Positions 23,984 through 31,356 of a stretch of 38,386 bases of DNA are shown here, piece by piece. The position numbers and the translations under genes were made by a program. The stretch lies in assembly GCF_001613005.1 (NCBI RefSeq), contig NZ_BDBN01000089.1, positions 1-38,386 on the forward strand. Direction: 5' to 3'. Positions within the stretch are counted from its first letter, which is position 1. Every line of letters starts with the position of its first letter. The notes beneath the pieces are model-generated. The model was given only the letters and a program-made list of their open reading frames with translations. It did not search any database and had not been told where the DNA came from. This DNA is from Nocardia nova NBRC 15556 (GTDB lineage Bacteria > Actinomycetota > Actinomycetes > Mycobacteriales > Mycobacteriaceae).

Positions 23984-25705
23984 GTGGCGGCACGCTGGGT
24001 GATACTCGAGTCCTTGGCGGGATATCGCCCGCAGTGGTTGCGCGCCGATGTCGTCGCCGGACTTACCGTGTGGGCGGTGCTGGTGCCCGAGGCACTGGCC
24101 TACGCCACGATCGCGGGTGTGCCGCCGGTCGTGGGCCTCTACGCGGCCGTACCGTCGCTCGTGCTCTACGCGCTGGCGGGCAGTTCCCGCCATCTGGTCG
24201 TGGGACCCATGTCGGCGACCGCGGCACTGTCGGCGGCGATCGTGACACCGATGGCGGGTGCCGATGGCGGCCGCTACATCGCGCTTTCGGCGGGGCTGGC
24301 CATCGCCACCGGAATCGTGGGCCTGATCGCGGGAGCGATCCGGCTCGGCTTCGTCGCGGCGTTCATCTCCGAACCGGTCCTGAAGGGTTTCATCATCGGG
24401 CTGGCCTTGACCATCATCATCGGCCAGGTGCCGAAACTGCTCGGCATCCCCAAGCACGCGGGCAATTTCTTCGAACAGGCGTGGGGAGTGCTGCGCCACC
24501 TCGGCGATGCGCAGTGGCGGACCGTGGTGGTCGGCTTCGTGAGTCTGGCGATCGTGCTGGTGGTGAAGCGATGGCTGCCGCTGGTACCCGGTTCGTTACT
24601 GGCCGTGCTGGCCGGGATCGGCGCGGTCGCGGTGTTCGATCTGGACGAGCGCGGAGTCGCCATCGTCGGCCATATCGATTCCGGTCTGCCGGCGCTGGGA
24701 CTTCCGGACGGCCTCGATGTCAGCGACTACATCGATCTGCTGGGCCCCGCAGTCGGCGTCCTGCTGATCGGCTTCGCCGAGGGCCTCGGTGCGGCGAAAA
24801 CCTATGCGGCCGAAGCGGGTTACCAGATCGACGCCAACCGCGAACTGCTCGGCCTGGGAGCGGCGAATCTGGGCGCCGGGCTGGCGTCGGGCATGGTCGT
24901 GAACGGAAGCCTGTCCAAAACCGCCGTCAACGGCTCGGCAGGGGCCAAATCACAGGGCAGCGGATTGGTGGTGGCGGCGCTGACGGTGCTGACCCTGCTG
25001 TTCCTCACCGGCCTGTTCGAGAACCTGCCCGAGGCGACGCTGGCGGGTGTGGTGATCGCGGCGGTGATCGAGCTGGTCGACTTCGCGGCGCTGCGGCGGC
25101 TGTATCGGGTGTGGACGCAGCGGCTGGGCGGAATCTACGGCAAGGCCGCCCGTGCCGACTTCACCGCCGCCGTCGCGGCGATGATCGGCGTCCTGCTGTT
25201 CGATACGCTGCCCGGCCTGCTGATCGGCATCGGCATCTCCATGCTGCTGCTGGTGTACCGCTCGTCGCGCCCGCATGTGGCGCCGGTGGTGCGGTCGGGC
25301 ACGCTGTGGCTGGACGCGGACCGGCATCCCGAGTTGACCCAGCGGCCGGATCTGGTGGTCGTGCGCGTCGAATCGGGCCTGTTCTTCGCCAACGCCGACT
25401 ATGTGCGCGGTCGTATCGAGCAGCTGTGCACCGACGCCACCCGGCTGGTGGTGCTCGATGCCGAGACCTCGCCGAGTATCGACGTCACCGCCGCGGCGAT
25501 GCTGGCGGATCTGCGCGACGATCTGGGCCGGCGCCACATCGATTTCCGGATCGCCCGCTCGATCGGCCAGTTCGGTGACGCGTTGGGCACCGCCGAAGCG
25601 GGCTCGACGCCGGTCGGGCTGTACCCGACCGTGACAGCGGCAGTCGCGGATCTGCCCGATGTGGGCGAACACTCGGACTCCGACGGCGCCGAATCGCCGC
25701 GATAG
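23984..25705 (+). CDS. SulP-family anion transporter with STAS domain
   Basis: A 573-residue transporter. The membrane domain (about 1-425) starts with the SulP signature RADVVAGLTVWAVLVPEALA and continues with VGLYAAVPSLVLYALAGSSR then HLVVGPMSATAAL, the phosphopantetheine-like SulP core. The cytoplasmic STAS domain (about 440-550) has LVVVRVESGLFFANADYVR and LVVLDAETSPSIDVTAAAML. It probably moves sulfate, bicarbonate or a carboxylate with H+ or Na+. GTG 23,984 has GGAGG at the right distance. The C-terminal tail GEHSDSDGAESPR is repeated, diverged, 1.3 kb downstream. Confidence 0.92.
   Translation: MAARWVILESLAGYRPQWLRADVVAGLTVWAVLVPEALAYATIAGVPPVVGLYAAVPSLVLYALAGSSRHLVVGPMSATAALSAAIVTPMAGADGGRYIALSAGLAIATGIVGLIAGAIRLGFVAAFISEPVLKGFIIGLALTIIIGQVPKLLGIPKHAGNFFEQAWGVLRHLGDAQWRTVVVGFVSLAIVLVVKRWLPLVPGSLLAVLAGIGAVAVFDLDERGVAIVGHIDSGLPALGLPDGLDVSDYIDLLGPAVGVLLIGFAEGLGAAKTYAAEAGYQIDANRELLGLGAANLGAGLASGMVVNGSLSKTAVNGSAGAKSQGSGLVVAALTVLTLLFLTGLFENLPEATLAGVVIAAVIELVDFAALRRLYRVWTQRLGGIYGKAARADFTAAVAAMIGVLLFDTLPGLLIGIGISMLLLVYRSSRPHVAPVVRSGTLWLDADRHPELTQRPDLVVVRVESGLFFANADYVRGRIEQLCTDATRLVVLDAETSPSIDVTAAAMLADLRDDLGRRHIDFRIARSIGQFGDALGTAEAGSTPVGLYPTVTAAVADLPDVGEHSDSDGAESPR
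25659..25705 (+). repeat. Direct repeat, copy 1 (3' end of SulP gene)
   Basis: The last 47 bases of the SulP gene. ATGTGGGCGAACACTC and the following CGACGGCGC are shared exactly with 26,955-26,979, apart from a six-base insertion (GGACTC) in this copy; both copies end GCGATAG, here the stop codon. Confidence 0.75.
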
Positions 25706-26047
25706 AGGCCGTCGCGGACAGTTCCACGTTCTGTGGCGTAACCGCTGATGTCAGGGACGCCGTGGATGTAATGGCTGGCGCGAGAGCCTGTGTCGGTGTG
25801 GTCGGTCGGTGACCGAACTCGAATCCGGAGCTGACAACAACCAGTTGCAGCATCTCCCCGCGCGCGACAACGACTGTGCGGGGCAGTTGTTCCTCCGAAC
25901 CGGCCTGTCACCGATCACCCGCGAGGCTGTGCGCGATGGCCACGGCGAATTTGGTTGTATTACAGACAAACTCGACAGGAGTGACGGCGCAGCGGCAACC
26001 TTTCATCGGCGGCGACACACCGACACCCACGATCGCGGCCAGGAGCC
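25706..26047. other. Gene-poor intergenic segment
   Basis: About 340 bases with visibly lower GC and weaker codon bias than neighbours. An 84-codon plus-strand frame (25,809-26,063) ends overlapping the next start but has no family features, so I do not call it. Nothing else is recognisable. Confidence 0.5.
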
Positions 26048-26056
26048 TAGGCTCCT
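26041..26056. promoter_or_regulatory. 16-base perfect palindrome over a -10 hexamer
   Basis: AGGAGCCTAGGCTCCT is a perfect palindrome. It includes TAGGCT (26,048-26,053), which lies six bases before the GTG at 26,060, and could serve as an operator for a leaderless promoter. Its left arm also contains AGGAG, too far upstream to be a normal ribosome site. Confidence 0.5.
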
Positions 26057-26059
26057 GCC

Positions 26060-26710
26060 GTGAGTACGGCCCCGACCAAGAAAAGCACACCATGGAACCG
26101 ACGACACCGGTCACTGCTTCGCAGGCTTCTTCTGCTCGTCTGCACTGTCGTGGCCTGCCTTGGGATACTCGTCCCGGCGAGCGAGCCGGCCGGCACCGAG
26201 ATCATGTCGTTGTCCCCGTCGGAGATCCTCGGCGGGGCATTCGTGGCGGTTGTGGTGTGGACCGTGGTCATCACCTACCCGATCCTGGCAATCCGATCCC
26301 GGCGGCTTCGGGTACCTGAGCTCGGCCCCCTGGCTGCTCCCGTACTGATAATCGCGCTCACGGCCATTTCATGGAGCGCACACCTGCCAATGGCTGCACG
26401 CTGGTACCTCTCGGCGCACGCCTTCGACGATGCGGCACAGCAGGTGACTGCTGGGGTCGATCCACGGACGTTCGAAGGTGGCCGCCTCGGCCTTTATCGC
26501 ATACGCGGTGTGGAACGCCGCGACGACGGCATCTACTTCAGGACTGGCCCTATGGCGAACTATTGCTCGATGGGGAGTGGCTTTGCCGATCATTCCGGCC
26601 ACCGGCCCGCGGCAGGCGCATCCCGTCACCTCGGTGGCGACTGGTATTGGTTCTGTTTCAACAGCGCGGGGGTTACAGTGCCCGATTACCCCATCGGAGA
26701 ACTGCACTAG
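26060..26710 (+). CDS. Hypothetical membrane protein
   Basis: A 216-residue protein I do not recognise. It has a basic N-terminus, then three hydrophobic helices: about 20-40 (SLLRRLLLLVCTVVACLGIL), 55-78 (LGGAFVAVVVWTVVITYPIL) and 88-107 (PLAAPVLIIALTAISWSAHL), followed by a C-terminal domain of about 105 residues. That domain contains YRIRGVERRDDGIYFRTGPM, suggesting a short beta-rich fold outside the membrane, and three cysteines (in NYCSM and WFCFN, plus one in the first helix). Third-position GC is lower than in neighbours, which fits a more recent arrival. The start is GTG 26,060, supported by the -10 at 26,048. It is flanked by a duplicated SulP tail on each side. Confidence 0.6.
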   Translation: MSTAPTKKSTPWNRRHRSLLRRLLLLVCTVVACLGILVPASEPAGTEIMSLSPSEILGGAFVAVVVWTVVITYPILAIRSRRLRVPELGPLAAPVLIIALTAISWSAHLPMAARWYLSAHAFDDAAQQVTAGVDPRTFEGGRLGLYRIRGVERRDDGIYFRTGPMANYCSMGSGFADHSGHRPAAGASRHLGGDWYWFCFNSAGVTVPDYPIGELH

Positions 26711-26954
26711 CCGGTGACAAACCGCTAGCCTCGAGAGTCGCGGACGAACGTCGCGCACTCGGCGCAGTTGTATCGGTGGCGTCACGCCGCTTTCCGGCCG
26801 CGCGTGATGGTCGGCCCGCATAGGCGCGGGACCGCAGGCTACTCCGAGACCACGACCGGGCCACATCGGGAGCCGGCTGAGCCCGCCCAAATCAGCAGCT
26901 GCGACCAGCGGAAACTGAACTCACAGCAGGTTCGTGCCATATTCGGGGGAGCCC
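26711..26954. other. Gene-poor segment before the second repeat copy
   Basis: About 240 bases of lower-GC DNA between the hypothetical membrane protein and the second SulP-tail copy. Together with the repeat and terminator it makes 350 bases without a gene up to the tRNA. No convincing gene or mobile-element end is visible. Confidence 0.5.
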
Positions 26955-26995
26955 ATGTGGGCGAACACTCCGACGGCGCGGAGCCGACGCGATAG
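26955..26995 (+). repeat. Direct repeat, copy 2 (SulP tail remnant)
   Basis: Encodes, in one frame, GEHSDGAEPTR and a stop, matching the SulP tail GEHSDSDGAESPR. The first 25 bases match copy 1 apart from the six-base gap; the rest is about 80% identical. The sequence before it is unrelated to the SulP gene. The tRNA terminator begins 12 bases further on. Confidence 0.7.
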
Positions 26996-27006
26996 AATTT
27001 CGGGAA

Positions 27007-27042
27007 ACAGATAACCCCCGGCCGAAGCCGGGGGTTATCTGT
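27007..27042 (-). terminator. Rho-independent-type terminator of tRNA-Leu
   Basis: A perfect 16-base stem (left arm ACAGATAACCCCCGGC) with a CGAA loop on the plus strand, which is UUCG on the minus strand and so closed by C-G, an extra-stable tetraloop. On the minus strand it is followed by TTTCCC. It sits 20 bases past the tRNA 3' end, with a small GTAAC/GTTAC hairpin between them. Confidence 0.88.
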
Positions 27043-27062
27043 AACTCCGAGTTACACACAGT

Positions 27063-27147
27063 GTCCGGAGGGGGACTTGAACCCCCACGCCCGTTAATAG
27101 GGCACTAGCACCTCAAGCTAGCGCGTCTGCCATTCCGCCACCCGGAC
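27063..27147 (-). tRNA. tRNA-Leu (GAG)
   Basis: The reverse strand folds as a class II tRNA: acceptor GTCCGGG/CTCCGGAC region, D-arm TGGCGGAATGGCAGACGC, anticodon stem CTAGC/GCTAG with loop TTGAGGT (anticodon GAG, reading CUC/CUU), variable arm around TGCCCTATTAACGGGC, and T-arm GGGGGTTCAAGTCCCCC. The 3' CCA is not encoded. An intact terminator follows. Confidence 0.95.
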
Positions 27148-27254
27148 CGGTGGTGCTCAGCAAGGTTAACGGATCTCTCCGCGAGGTCCAAATCACGGGT
27201 GTCCGTGCAGGTCCCGGACTCGCGGGTGACTGCTGAGCGCCGCCTTCGGGAGGG

Positions 27255-27569
27255 CTAGTTCGTCAACGCCTCGAGCAGTGCGGCACGCTGACGGGACCCC
27301 AGGCCGCCGATACGGCGGTCGACCGGAATATCGGCTTCGTCCATCAGCTTTGCCGCCTTGACCGGCCCGATGCCGGGCAGAGCCTTGATGACCGCGGCGA
27401 CCTTCGTCTTCTTGACCAGGTCCTCTTTGTCGGCACGCTCGAGCACCTGGGCCAACGAGACCGAGCCCTTGCGAATCTGCTCGATCAGTTCCGACCGCGC
27501 CTTACGGACCGCGGCCGCCTTGGCCAGCGCTTCGGAGCGTTGCTCGGCGGTCATGGTGGGAAGTGCCAT
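27255..27569 (-). CDS. Actinobacterial integration host factor (mIHF family), probable paralog
   Basis: A 104-residue nucleoid protein. It opens MALPTMTAEQRSEALAKAAA, then a basic helix (VRKARSELIEQIRKGSVSLA), then the helix-two-turn-helix KTKVAAVIKALPGIGPVKAA with KLMDEADIPVDRRIGGLGSR and QRAALLEAL, the mIHF DNA-binding part. mIHF bends DNA, compacts the nucleoid and supports L5-type integrase recombination. The canonical gene, as I recall it, reads LPQLTDEQRAAALEKAAAAR and lies next to gmk and rpoZ; this one differs in many N-terminal positions and sits alone beside tRNA-Leu, so I take it as a second copy. The ATG has AAAGG upstream. Confidence 0.85.
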   Translation of the reverse strand: MALPTMTAEQRSEALAKAAAVRKARSELIEQIRKGSVSLAQVLERADKEDLVKKTKVAAVIKALPGIGPVKAAKLMDEADIPVDRRIGGLGSRQRAALLEALTN

Positions 27570-27618
27570 GTCTCTAACCTTTCACTCGTTCGCTGGAACC
27601 TCAACGGCACCGATTGAA

Positions 27619-27640
27619 CATCACCGGCAGCCCGGTGATG
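27619..27640. repeat. Inverted repeat between mIHF paralog and response regulator
   Basis: CATCACCGG and CCGGTGATG are perfect 9-base arms around CAGC. It lies about 115 bases past the response-regulator stop and 50 before the mIHF start, both on the minus strand. Either a terminator of the two-component operon or an operator for the mIHF gene. Confidence 0.5.
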
Positions 27641-27755
27641 GGTCGACACACCGCGAGGATAATCCCGGTTCGGCGGTGGTGGCGGGGGTTCGGATACCCG
27701 AGATGCGGGAAATTTGCCACGATTCGCCCACGTCGTCGGGGTGCCCGGCGGACGG

Positions 27756-28412
27756 CTAGCGGCCGGGCGATCGCACCAGGCCGTGCCGGTAGGCGTACAC
27801 GACGGCCTGAATGCGGTCGCGCACTTGCAGTTTCGCCAGAATCCGGGAGACGTGGGTCTTCACGGTCTCCTCGCCGACCCCCAGGGCGGCGGCGATTTCG
27901 CTGTTGCTGCGGGCGTCGGCGAGCAGGAGGAGCACCTGCTGTTCCCGGGCGGTCAGGGCGTGATCCGGCGGTGGCGCCGGGGCCAGCGTGTCGGCCAGCC
28001 GAGTGGCCAGCCGGCGGGTCATCGACGGGTCGATGATCGCGTCACCGCGCACCGCCACGCGGATCGCCGCGATCAGCTCCTCCGGAGGCAGCGTCTTGAG
28101 CAGGAAGCCGCTGGCACCGGCCTGCAGGGCGCGCGCGAGGCTCGCCTCGCTGTCGTAGGTGGTCAGGACCAGCACCCGGGTACCGCCGGCGGCCACGATG
28201 GCCTCCGTGGCTGCCAGACCGTCGAGTTTCGGCATCCGGATGTCGAGGATCGCCACATCGGGCCGCAGCCGTGCGGTGTCGGCGACGGCGGTGCGACCGT
28301 CGCCCGCCTCGCCGACGCATTCGAGGTCCGGGGCCGCATCGAGGACGGCCCGCAGTCCGGACCGGAACATCGCGTGGTCGTCGGCGATGAGGACCCGGAC
28401 CGTGCCCGTCAC
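27756..28412 (-). CDS. NarL/LuxR-family response regulator
   Basis: A 218-residue regulator. The receiver domain (1-120) has the acidic pair in VLIADDHAMF, phosphoacceptor Asp57 in VAILDIRMPK, the threonine switch VLTTYD and Lys in GFLLKTLPPEELI. The C-terminal LuxR helix-turn-helix (about 150-215) reads LTAREQQVLLLLADARSNSE followed by IAAALGVGEETVKTHVSRIL. Phosphorylation by the upstream kinase should allow dimerisation and DNA binding. The ATG overlaps the kinase stop by four bases (28,409-28,412), so they are translated together. Targets are unknown. Confidence 0.95.
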   Translation of the reverse strand: MTGTVRVLIADDHAMFRSGLRAVLDAAPDLECVGEAGDGRTAVADTARLRPDVAILDIRMPKLDGLAATEAIVAAGGTRVLVLTTYDSEASLARALQAGASGFLLKTLPPEELIAAIRVAVRGDAIIDPSMTRRLATRLADTLAPAPPPDHALTAREQQVLLLLADARSNSEIAAALGVGEETVKTHVSRILAKLQVRDRIQAVVYAYRHGLVRSPGR

Positions 28413-29872
28413 GACCGCCCGCCTGGGAGCCGGACGAGAACCCGCCAGTGACCGTCGGCGACGTCGTGGTCCACGCTGCCGCCGAACAACTCCGCGCGCC
28501 GGCGGATGCCGTCGAGTCCCCGGTGCACGCCCGTGGTCTCTTCCGGCGCGGCACCACCCGGCCGGGCGACGGTCGCGCGTTCTCGCGCCGGCGTTCGCCG
28601 GCCGGAACGGAACCTGGCCCCGGCCGGTGCGGTGGCGCGGACGGTCGCACGCTCAGCGGCCGGGAAGCGGACCGCATCGGGCCCGTGCGGAGTCGCTGCC
28701 GAACCGAGCGGTCGCGCCGGTGCGCAAGGTGCGGACACGTTCGAATCCTCTTCGCCGGCAAGCGGATTGGACTGCTCGATCTCGACCCCGGTACCGTCGT
28801 TGCGGACCGTCAGCCGCGCGCTGCCGGCGCCGTGGCGCAGGGCGTTGGTGAGCAGTTCCTGGACGATCCGGTAGACGGTGATGTCGAGCGAACGGGGTAG
28901 TTCGGCGCCGGTGGTGGTGACGGTCAGGTCCAGCCCGGCGCCGCGCACGCGGTCGGCCAGATCGTCGATATCGGCCATACCGGGCTGGCGGGCGGCGTCC
29001 TCGCGGCCGTGCAGCAGATCCAGCTGACGGCGCAGATCCACCATCGCGGCGCGGCTCTCCGATTCCACCGCCGACAGCGAGCGCGTCGCCGCGGCGGCGG
29101 CGGCGCCGCTTCCGTGCAGCGCCAGACGCGCCGCGCCCGCATGGATGCCGATCGCGCTCACGTGATGGGAGATGACGTCGTGCAGGTCGCGGGCGATCGC
29201 TTCGCGTTCGTCGGTCAGCGCCCGTTCCAGCGCGGTCCGCTGCTGCTGGCGGGCGAGCCGTTCGCGCTGCTCCAGTTCCGCGATGTAGGCGCCGCGACCT
29301 GCGGTGTAGCGGCCGACCAGCCACGGCACGACGCCACCGGAGATCGATGATGTGAGCAGCAGCCGCCAGTCCGCCGCAGGCGCCCCGCCGGCGATCAGCG
29401 GCGCACCGCACGCCCCCAGCACCAGGACGGGCACCGTGACCAGTGAGGCCCGGCCCGACAACCAGGCACCCGCCCGATAGCCGGCCACGAGGAAGCCGAC
29501 GTCGGCCACCCGGACGGGCAGCCCGTGCCGGTGCAGCAACACGGTGACCGCCAGCCGGATCCCGACCTGGACGACCGCGACGACCGCAGCCGTCGCCGGT
29601 GGCGCCGCGAAGGCCAGATCGGCCGCCACGATGGCCACCAGGACCGCGGCGGCCGGGCCGGGCGCTACGGCGAAGATGCCGGAGAGCGTGAAGACGACCG
29701 CGTCCACCACGGCCGCGACCACCGCGACCGCCACCGACTGCCTGGTCAGCGACCGGCGAACCGCATGCAGTTCACCGCCCGGCGGCTCCGCCGCGCTCTC
29801 TGCCCCCGGCCGCCGTGGAGTGCGCCGCAGCAGCGCCCACGGGCTCGGCGACACCGCTCGCTCCCACAACAC
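28409..29872 (-). CDS. NarL-type sensor histidine kinase with inserted disordered segment
   Basis: A 487-residue kinase. An N-terminal set of about five or six membrane helices (about 45-190) is followed by a short coiled coil (AELEQRERLARQQQRTALER), then the HisKA_3 dimerisation box DEREAIARDLHDVISHHVSA with His231. The HATPase domain has its N-box in YRIVQELLTNALRHG (Asn343) and its G2 box in HRGLDGIRRRAELFGG (about 450-465). Between them, about residues 372-448, is a low-complexity Arg/Ala/Pro stretch of some 75 residues not seen in usual relatives; ERATV occurs in it twice. GTG 29,872 is chosen because TATCGT (29,884-29,879) is six bases in front; the longer frame from 29,968 has no support. 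It is divergent from the desaturase gene. Confidence 0.88.
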   Translation of the reverse strand: MLWERAVSPSPWALLRRTPRRPGAESAAEPPGGELHAVRRSLTRQSVAVAVVAAVVDAVVFTLSGIFAVAPGPAAAVLVAIVAADLAFAAPPATAAVVAVVQVGIRLAVTVLLHRHGLPVRVADVGFLVAGYRAGAWLSGRASLVTVPVLVLGACGAPLIAGGAPAADWRLLLTSSISGGVVPWLVGRYTAGRGAYIAELEQRERLARQQQRTALERALTDEREAIARDLHDVISHHVSAIGIHAGAARLALHGSGAAAAAATRSLSAVESESRAAMVDLRRQLDLLHGREDAARQPGMADIDDLADRVRGAGLDLTVTTTGAELPRSLDITVYRIVQELLTNALRHGAGSARLTVRNDGTGVEIEQSNPLAGEEDSNVSAPCAPARPLGSAATPHGPDAVRFPAAERATVRATAPAGARFRSGRRTPARERATVARPGGAAPEETTGVHRGLDGIRRRAELFGGSVDHDVADGHWRVLVRLPGGRS

Positions 29873-29878
29873 ACCGCG

Positions 29879-29884
29879 ACGATA
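29879..29884 (-). promoter_or_regulatory. -10 hexamer TATCGT of a predicted leaderless transcript
   Basis: On the minus strand TATCGT is followed by six bases and the GTG at 29,872. This decides the start of the kinase. Confidence 0.5.
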
Positions 29885-30048
29885 CCGGCGCGGACCGGGA
29901 CGGCGAGTCCCTCGGCCGGGGGATCGGCAATCCCTCTCGGGCCCGATGTTCCGGCTGGTCGGCGGCATTACCGTCGCTGTGGCACGCCGCGCGCGGGGAC
30001 ACCTCGGTTCCCGCGTACGGCCGGATCACGGATCGGACAGGAGTTCGG

Positions 30049-30954
30049 ATGAACAATGCGGACCTGGCGCTGTACGCGGTGCCCGCCTTCATCGCCATGA
30101 TGGCCGTGGAGTGGTGGGACGCGCGCCGCGATCCCGACCGCGCACCCAGCGGGCGATACGGACGCGAGGCGGCCACCAACTGGGCCACCTATGCGATCGG
30201 CCAGCTCACCAAGCCGCTGCTGCAATACGTGCTGCCGTTCTCCACCATCGTGCTGGCGGCCTCGTGGACACCCCTGCACCTGTCACCGCGCGACTGGTGG
30301 GTGTGGCTGCTGGGACTGGTGGTCACCGATTTCTGCTACTACTGGGCGCATCGGGCCGATCATCGAATCCGGTTGCTGTGGACGGCTCATTCGGTGCACC
30401 ACTCCAGCACCCACTTCAATCTCACGACCGCGATCCGGTTGCCCTGGCTGAACCCGATCGCCTCGATGACGCGCAGCCTGGCATGGGTGCCGGCCGCACT
30501 GCTGGGCTTCCCCGCGTGGATGATCTTCCTGCTCAACACCCTCGGGCTGCTCTATCAATTCCCGATCCACACCCAGCGCGTCCGAACCCTGTGGCGGCCG
30601 GTCGAATTCGTCTTCAACACCCCGGCCCATCACCGCGTGCACCACGGTTCCAACCAGCCCTACCTCGATACCAACTACGGCGGTGTGTTCATCGTGTGGG
30701 ATCGCATGTTCGGCAGTTTCGCCGCCGAATCCGAACCCATCCGCTACGGGCTCACCCACGACATCGGTACCGGGAATCCGCTGAAGGTCAACTACCACGA
30801 ATTCGCGGCGCTTCTGCGCGACGTGCGCCACGCCCGAACCTGGCGGGGGCGACTGGGCTATGTCTTCGGCCCGCCGGGCTGGCGGGAGAACGCGACGGGG
30901 ACACCGATCGGACAGCTGCCCGAACCGGCCGGCGCCGCCGTTACGACGGGTTAG
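30049..30954 (+). CDS. Sterol desaturase/fatty acid hydroxylase-family membrane enzyme
   Basis: A 301-residue diiron membrane oxygenase. Four or five helices carry the histidine clusters: HRADH (101-105), HSVHHSS (114-120) and HHRVHH (194-199), the eight-histidine pattern of the family. The last part (GVFIVWDRMFGSFAAESEPI followed by RYGLTHDIGTGNPL) is typical of the bacterial C5-desaturase-like members. It should hydroxylate or desaturate a lipid or sterol, perhaps a membrane or storage lipid. ATG 30,049 has AGGAG five bases in front and fits the family N-terminus; the longer frame overlaps the kinase promoter region. Confidence 0.9.
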   Translation: MNNADLALYAVPAFIAMMAVEWWDARRDPDRAPSGRYGREAATNWATYAIGQLTKPLLQYVLPFSTIVLAASWTPLHLSPRDWWVWLLGLVVTDFCYYWAHRADHRIRLLWTAHSVHHSSTHFNLTTAIRLPWLNPIASMTRSLAWVPAALLGFPAWMIFLLNTLGLLYQFPIHTQRVRTLWRPVEFVFNTPAHHRVHHGSNQPYLDTNYGGVFIVWDRMFGSFAAESEPIRYGLTHDIGTGNPLKVNYHEFAALLRDVRHARTWRGRLGYVFGPPGWRENATGTPIGQLPEPAGAAVTTG

Positions 30955-30984
30955 CGCATCGGCGTGGACCGCGCCGCTGGGGCG

Positions 30985-31353
30985 TCACAGCTCCACGGCG
31001 CCGGTCGCCGCCGGAGTGTCCGCCGACGAGTTGGGCGTCCACAGCACCGCCACCAGGACGACGACGGTGACCAGGACGATATGCGCCGCGAACAGCGTGA
31101 GGAACGGCAGCGCGAAACCTTCGTCGGTCAGAGCGCCGCGCTCGCTCACGCAGTAGAGCGTGTAGTTCACCGACGTCCCCTCGGAATCCTGGACGGTGTC
31201 CGACACCACCATCGGATCCAGGTAGGGAGACCGGCAGAACAGCGGCGCCGTGAGCCGGGCCTCCCCGGGCCAGATCGCCAGTGGCAGGACGAAGCTGACG
31301 AGACTCCCGGCGCTGACGCCGGCGCCGAGTGCGGAAACGATCGGTCCGGCCAC
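30985..31353 (-). CDS. Hypothetical small membrane protein
   Basis: A 122-residue protein I do not recognise. Two hydrophobic helices (about 8-30 and 82-104) enclose an outside loop of about 50 residues with two cysteines (PLFCRSPYLD and YTLYCVSERG) that could form a disulfide. It starts with GTG at 31,353, three bases after the stop of the lipoprotein gene, so the two are one operon and may form an envelope pair. The short C-terminal tail (WTPNSSADTPAATGAVEL) looks disordered. The gene is convergent with the desaturase gene. Confidence 0.65.
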   Translation of the reverse strand: MAGPIVSALGAGVSAGSLVSFVLPLAIWPGEARLTAPLFCRSPYLDPMVVSDTVQDSEGTSVNYTLYCVSERGALTDEGFALPFLTLFAAHIVLVTVVVLVAVLWTPNSSADTPAATGAVEL

Positions 31354-31356
31354 TGT

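Noticed and set aside
25809..26063. 84-codon frame whose stop overlaps the start of the orphan membrane protein
   Set aside because: Codon bias is weak, no ribosome site or family motif is seen, and the promoter palindrome for the next gene lies inside it.
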